The position numbers were made by a program, and so were the translations under genes. Source: Halobacillus campisalis (GTDB lineage Bacteria; Bacillota; Bacilli; Bacillales; Halobacillaceae). From it: DNA of 64,000 nt. Positions 62,479 through 64,000 of the stretch are shown here, one piece after another (the first letter of the stretch is position 1; each line of letters starts with the position of its first letter). The DNA lies in assembly GCF_030345335.1 (NCBI RefSeq), contig NZ_JAPVRC010000003.1:1-64000 (forward strand). The letters are read 5' to 3'. Below the pieces are notes generated by a model. That model saw only the letters and a list, made by a program, of their open reading frames with translations. It was not told the origin of the DNA and did no database searches.

Positions 62479-64000
62479 TACATAACGACCTCCTGCTGAG
62501 ATTGATACACTTCCCGGTAATAAGCGCTCGACTCAAGCAGCTCTTCGTGGTCACCTTCTGCGATGATTTCGCCTCGCTCCAGCAATAAAATTTTATGAGC
62601 AGCTTTTAGTGAGCTGATTTTCTGAGCAACCATGAATATCGTGCAATTTTGCTGCTTTAACGTTCTAAGCAGACGCGCTTCTGTATGAGCATCCAGTGCG
62701 CTGGTACTGTCATCTAATATAAGGATTTTGGGTTTCCTCACCAGTGCTCTTGCAATCGAAAGTCTCTGCTTCTGCCCTCCGGAGAAGGACACCCCTCTTT
62801 GACCTATCCGGCTATCATACCCATTTGGAAGAGTACTTATAAAAGAATGGATTTCAGCACTCTCAGCCGCTCTCATAATTTCTTCATCTGTTGCATTCTC
62901 TTTTCCCCATGCGATATTTTCTTTTACAGTACCAGAGAATAAATGAACCTCCTGGGGAACCAGACTGATTTGCCGGCGGATCGCACGCACGTCCAATCCT
63001 TCGATTTCCTGCTCATCCAACAAGATGGTGCCGCTGTCTTTTTCAAACAGCCTTGGGATGAGATGAAGAAGTGATGTTTTCCCCGATCCGGTCTCACCAA
63101 GGATCCCAATCATCTCCCCTGATTGGGCACTAAAGCTGATGTCCGTTAACGTTTCTGCTTCGCCTCTTGAAAAGGTAACCCCTTCAAACTTTATATTCCC
63201 TTTCAATAGAGTATCCCTTCCCCCTTGTCGGTTAAAATCAGGTGTTTTTTCATTCAAAACGTCACTGACCCGATTCGCTGAGGCATTCCCACGGGAAAAA
63301 ACCATGATCAAAAAAGAAAAAATAGAAAAAGTGAACATGATCCTTGTAGCATAGTTGATAATCGCAACGACTTCACCAGGCTGGGCTGTCCCTAAATTCA
63401 GCTGTACAGCCCCGAACCAAAGCAGAATCAGAATAATGACGTTCATGCCGAGCATGACAACAGGCATAGCAAGCTCCATCAGCCAAAGTGCACGTTTATT
63501 TTTGTCCATTAATGAGTGATTGACTTCATGGAACCTTTCTTCCTCATATTCTCCACGATTGAATCCCTTCACGAGCCGGATACCGGTCAAATTCTCCCGG
63601 ATCACGGTGTTCACTCCATCCAGCTTTGTCTGTACTCGCTTAAATAACTTAATTCCTTTTAACAACACCCAGAATAAAAATGCGCCTAACACCGGGACAG
63701 CGATAAGAAGAATAAAGGCAAGCTGAACATTGACAGTAAATGCCATGACGAGGGCGAATATAATAAATAGAGGCGCGCGCAGGGCGATGCGCATAAGCAT
63801 CAGCACAAGGTTCTGGATTTGAATCACGTCATTCGTCATGCGCGTCACAAGATTGGGCGTTGAATAAGATTGAAAGTTTTCATTGGAAAACGACTGGACT
63901 TTTTTAAACAGGTCGCGCCGAAGATCATATCCAACCCCCTGACTTACATTAGCGGCAAAAAAGGAATTGGTAATGCCGGCTGCAAAAGCTAATAAAGACA
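62478..64000 (-). CDS. ABC exporter half, degenerate Walker B subunit (partial)
   Basis: The reading frame is open to the window edge, so the gene begins outside; the GTG near 63848 is internal, because upstream codons encode the expected membrane-domain segment (SFFAANVSQGVGYDLRRDLF). The visible part has the end of the membrane domain and an ATPase domain with Walker A GETGSGKTS, a normal signature SFSGGQKQRLS, Walker B ILILDDSTSALD with Asp where the catalytic Glu is usual, and VAQKIS where the switch His is usual. These losses mark the non-catalytic half of a heterodimeric exporter. Confidence 0.9.
   Translation of the reverse strand, partial: SLLAFAAGITNSFFAANVSQGVGYDLRRDLFKKVQSFSNENFQSYSTPNLVTRMTNDVIQIQNLVLMLMRIALRAPLFIIFALVMAFTVNVQLAFILLIAVPVLGAFLFWVLLKGIKLFKRVQTKLDGVNTVIRENLTGIRLVKGFNRGEYEEERFHEVNHSLMDKNKRALWLMELAMPVVMLGMNVIILILLWFGAVQLNLGTAQPGEVVAIINYATRIMFTFSIFSFLIMVFSRGNASANRVSDVLNEKTPDFNRQGGRDTLLKGNIKFEGVTFSRGEAETLTDISFSAQSGEMIGILGETGSGKTSLLHLIPRLFEKDSGTILLDEQEIEGLDVRAIRRQISLVPQEVHLFSGTVKENIAWGKENATDEEIMRAAESAEIHSFISTLPNGYDSRIGQRGVSFSGGQKQRLSIARALVRKPKILILDDSTSALDAHTEARLLRTLKQQNCTIFMVAQKISSLKAAHKILLLERGEIIAEGDHEELLESSAYYREVYQSQQEVVM

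Overview
The window looks like a chromosomal segment of a low-GC, Gram-positive, probably moderately halophilic Bacillaceae (Halobacillus or a close relative is my inference). The reasons are a SAM-I (S-box) riboswitch, several CcpA cre-like sites, an RsbR-type stressosome protein, an argCJBD-carAB-argF cluster, strong AGGAGG ribosome binding sites, an NhaC-type Na+/H+ antiporter, TRAP transport of a sugar acid, and many structured intergenic repeats of a kind common in Bacillaceae. There is no rRNA, tRNA, CRISPR array, transposase or phage gene.

Layout. 1-6.4 kb: 5'-3' exonuclease, cre-controlled aldehyde dehydrogenase with its DUF779 partner, a nucleotidyltransferase, a GNAT protein and a YfmJ-type reductase. 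6.9-10.5 kb: RsbR paralogue, DCC protein and the folate genes pabBC-pabA. 10.7-15.2 kb: cre-controlled cstA followed by a small CCxxxC protein that resembles ArsD, a cory-CC-star protein, a cysteine-free ArsA-family ATPase and a quinone-oxidoreductase-like protein; this is the least understood functional unit. 15.3-25.4 kb: orphan response regulator, probable 6S RNA, methyltransferase, amidase, Gfo/Idh oxidoreductase, chemotaxis receptor, CAP protein and DEAD-box helicase. 26.2-33.5 kb: SRPBCC protein and a sugar-acid regulon (TRAP transporter, KDPG aldolase, HxlB, HxlA, KDG kinase, LacI regulator). 34-36 kb: VOC protein and NhaC antiporter. 37-46.5 kb: arginine biosynthesis. 46.8-53 kb: lysine/ornithine N-monooxygenase, HTH-less TetR-like protein, S-box leader with a tiny YezD gene, a sodium:solute symporter with a 32-residue partner, and small membrane proteins. 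53.7-58.4 kb: scar of a deleted PTS/nagB locus, then an intact alpha-glucoside PTS locus (GntR, GH4 6-phospho-glucosidase, EIICB). 59-64 kb: cupredoxin, RluA-type pseudouridine synthase and a heterodimeric ABC exporter that runs off the window.

How they work together. Carbon control is a recurring theme: cre-like sites lie before the aldehyde dehydrogenase, cstA, the TRAP genes, the sugar-acid operon, the arginine operon and both alpha-glucoside genes. The arginine genes make ornithine from glutamate and carry it to citrulline with a dedicated carbamoyl-phosphate synthase; argG and argH are not here. The sugar-acid regulon imports a substrate by TRAP, phosphorylates 2-keto-3-deoxygluconate and splits it, but also carries a hexulose-phosphate synthase/isomerase pair whose role is unclear.

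The intergenic space is dominated by a family of about 120-170 bp palindromic repeats (at least ten good copies plus remnants). Their outer arms differ between copies but stay complementary within each copy. Several sit in pairs inside larger 0.65-0.75 kb units with MITE-like ends, some share a 170 bp linker, and some are interrupted at the same internal point by a second repeat. Positions of short sites were counted by hand and may be off by one or two bases.
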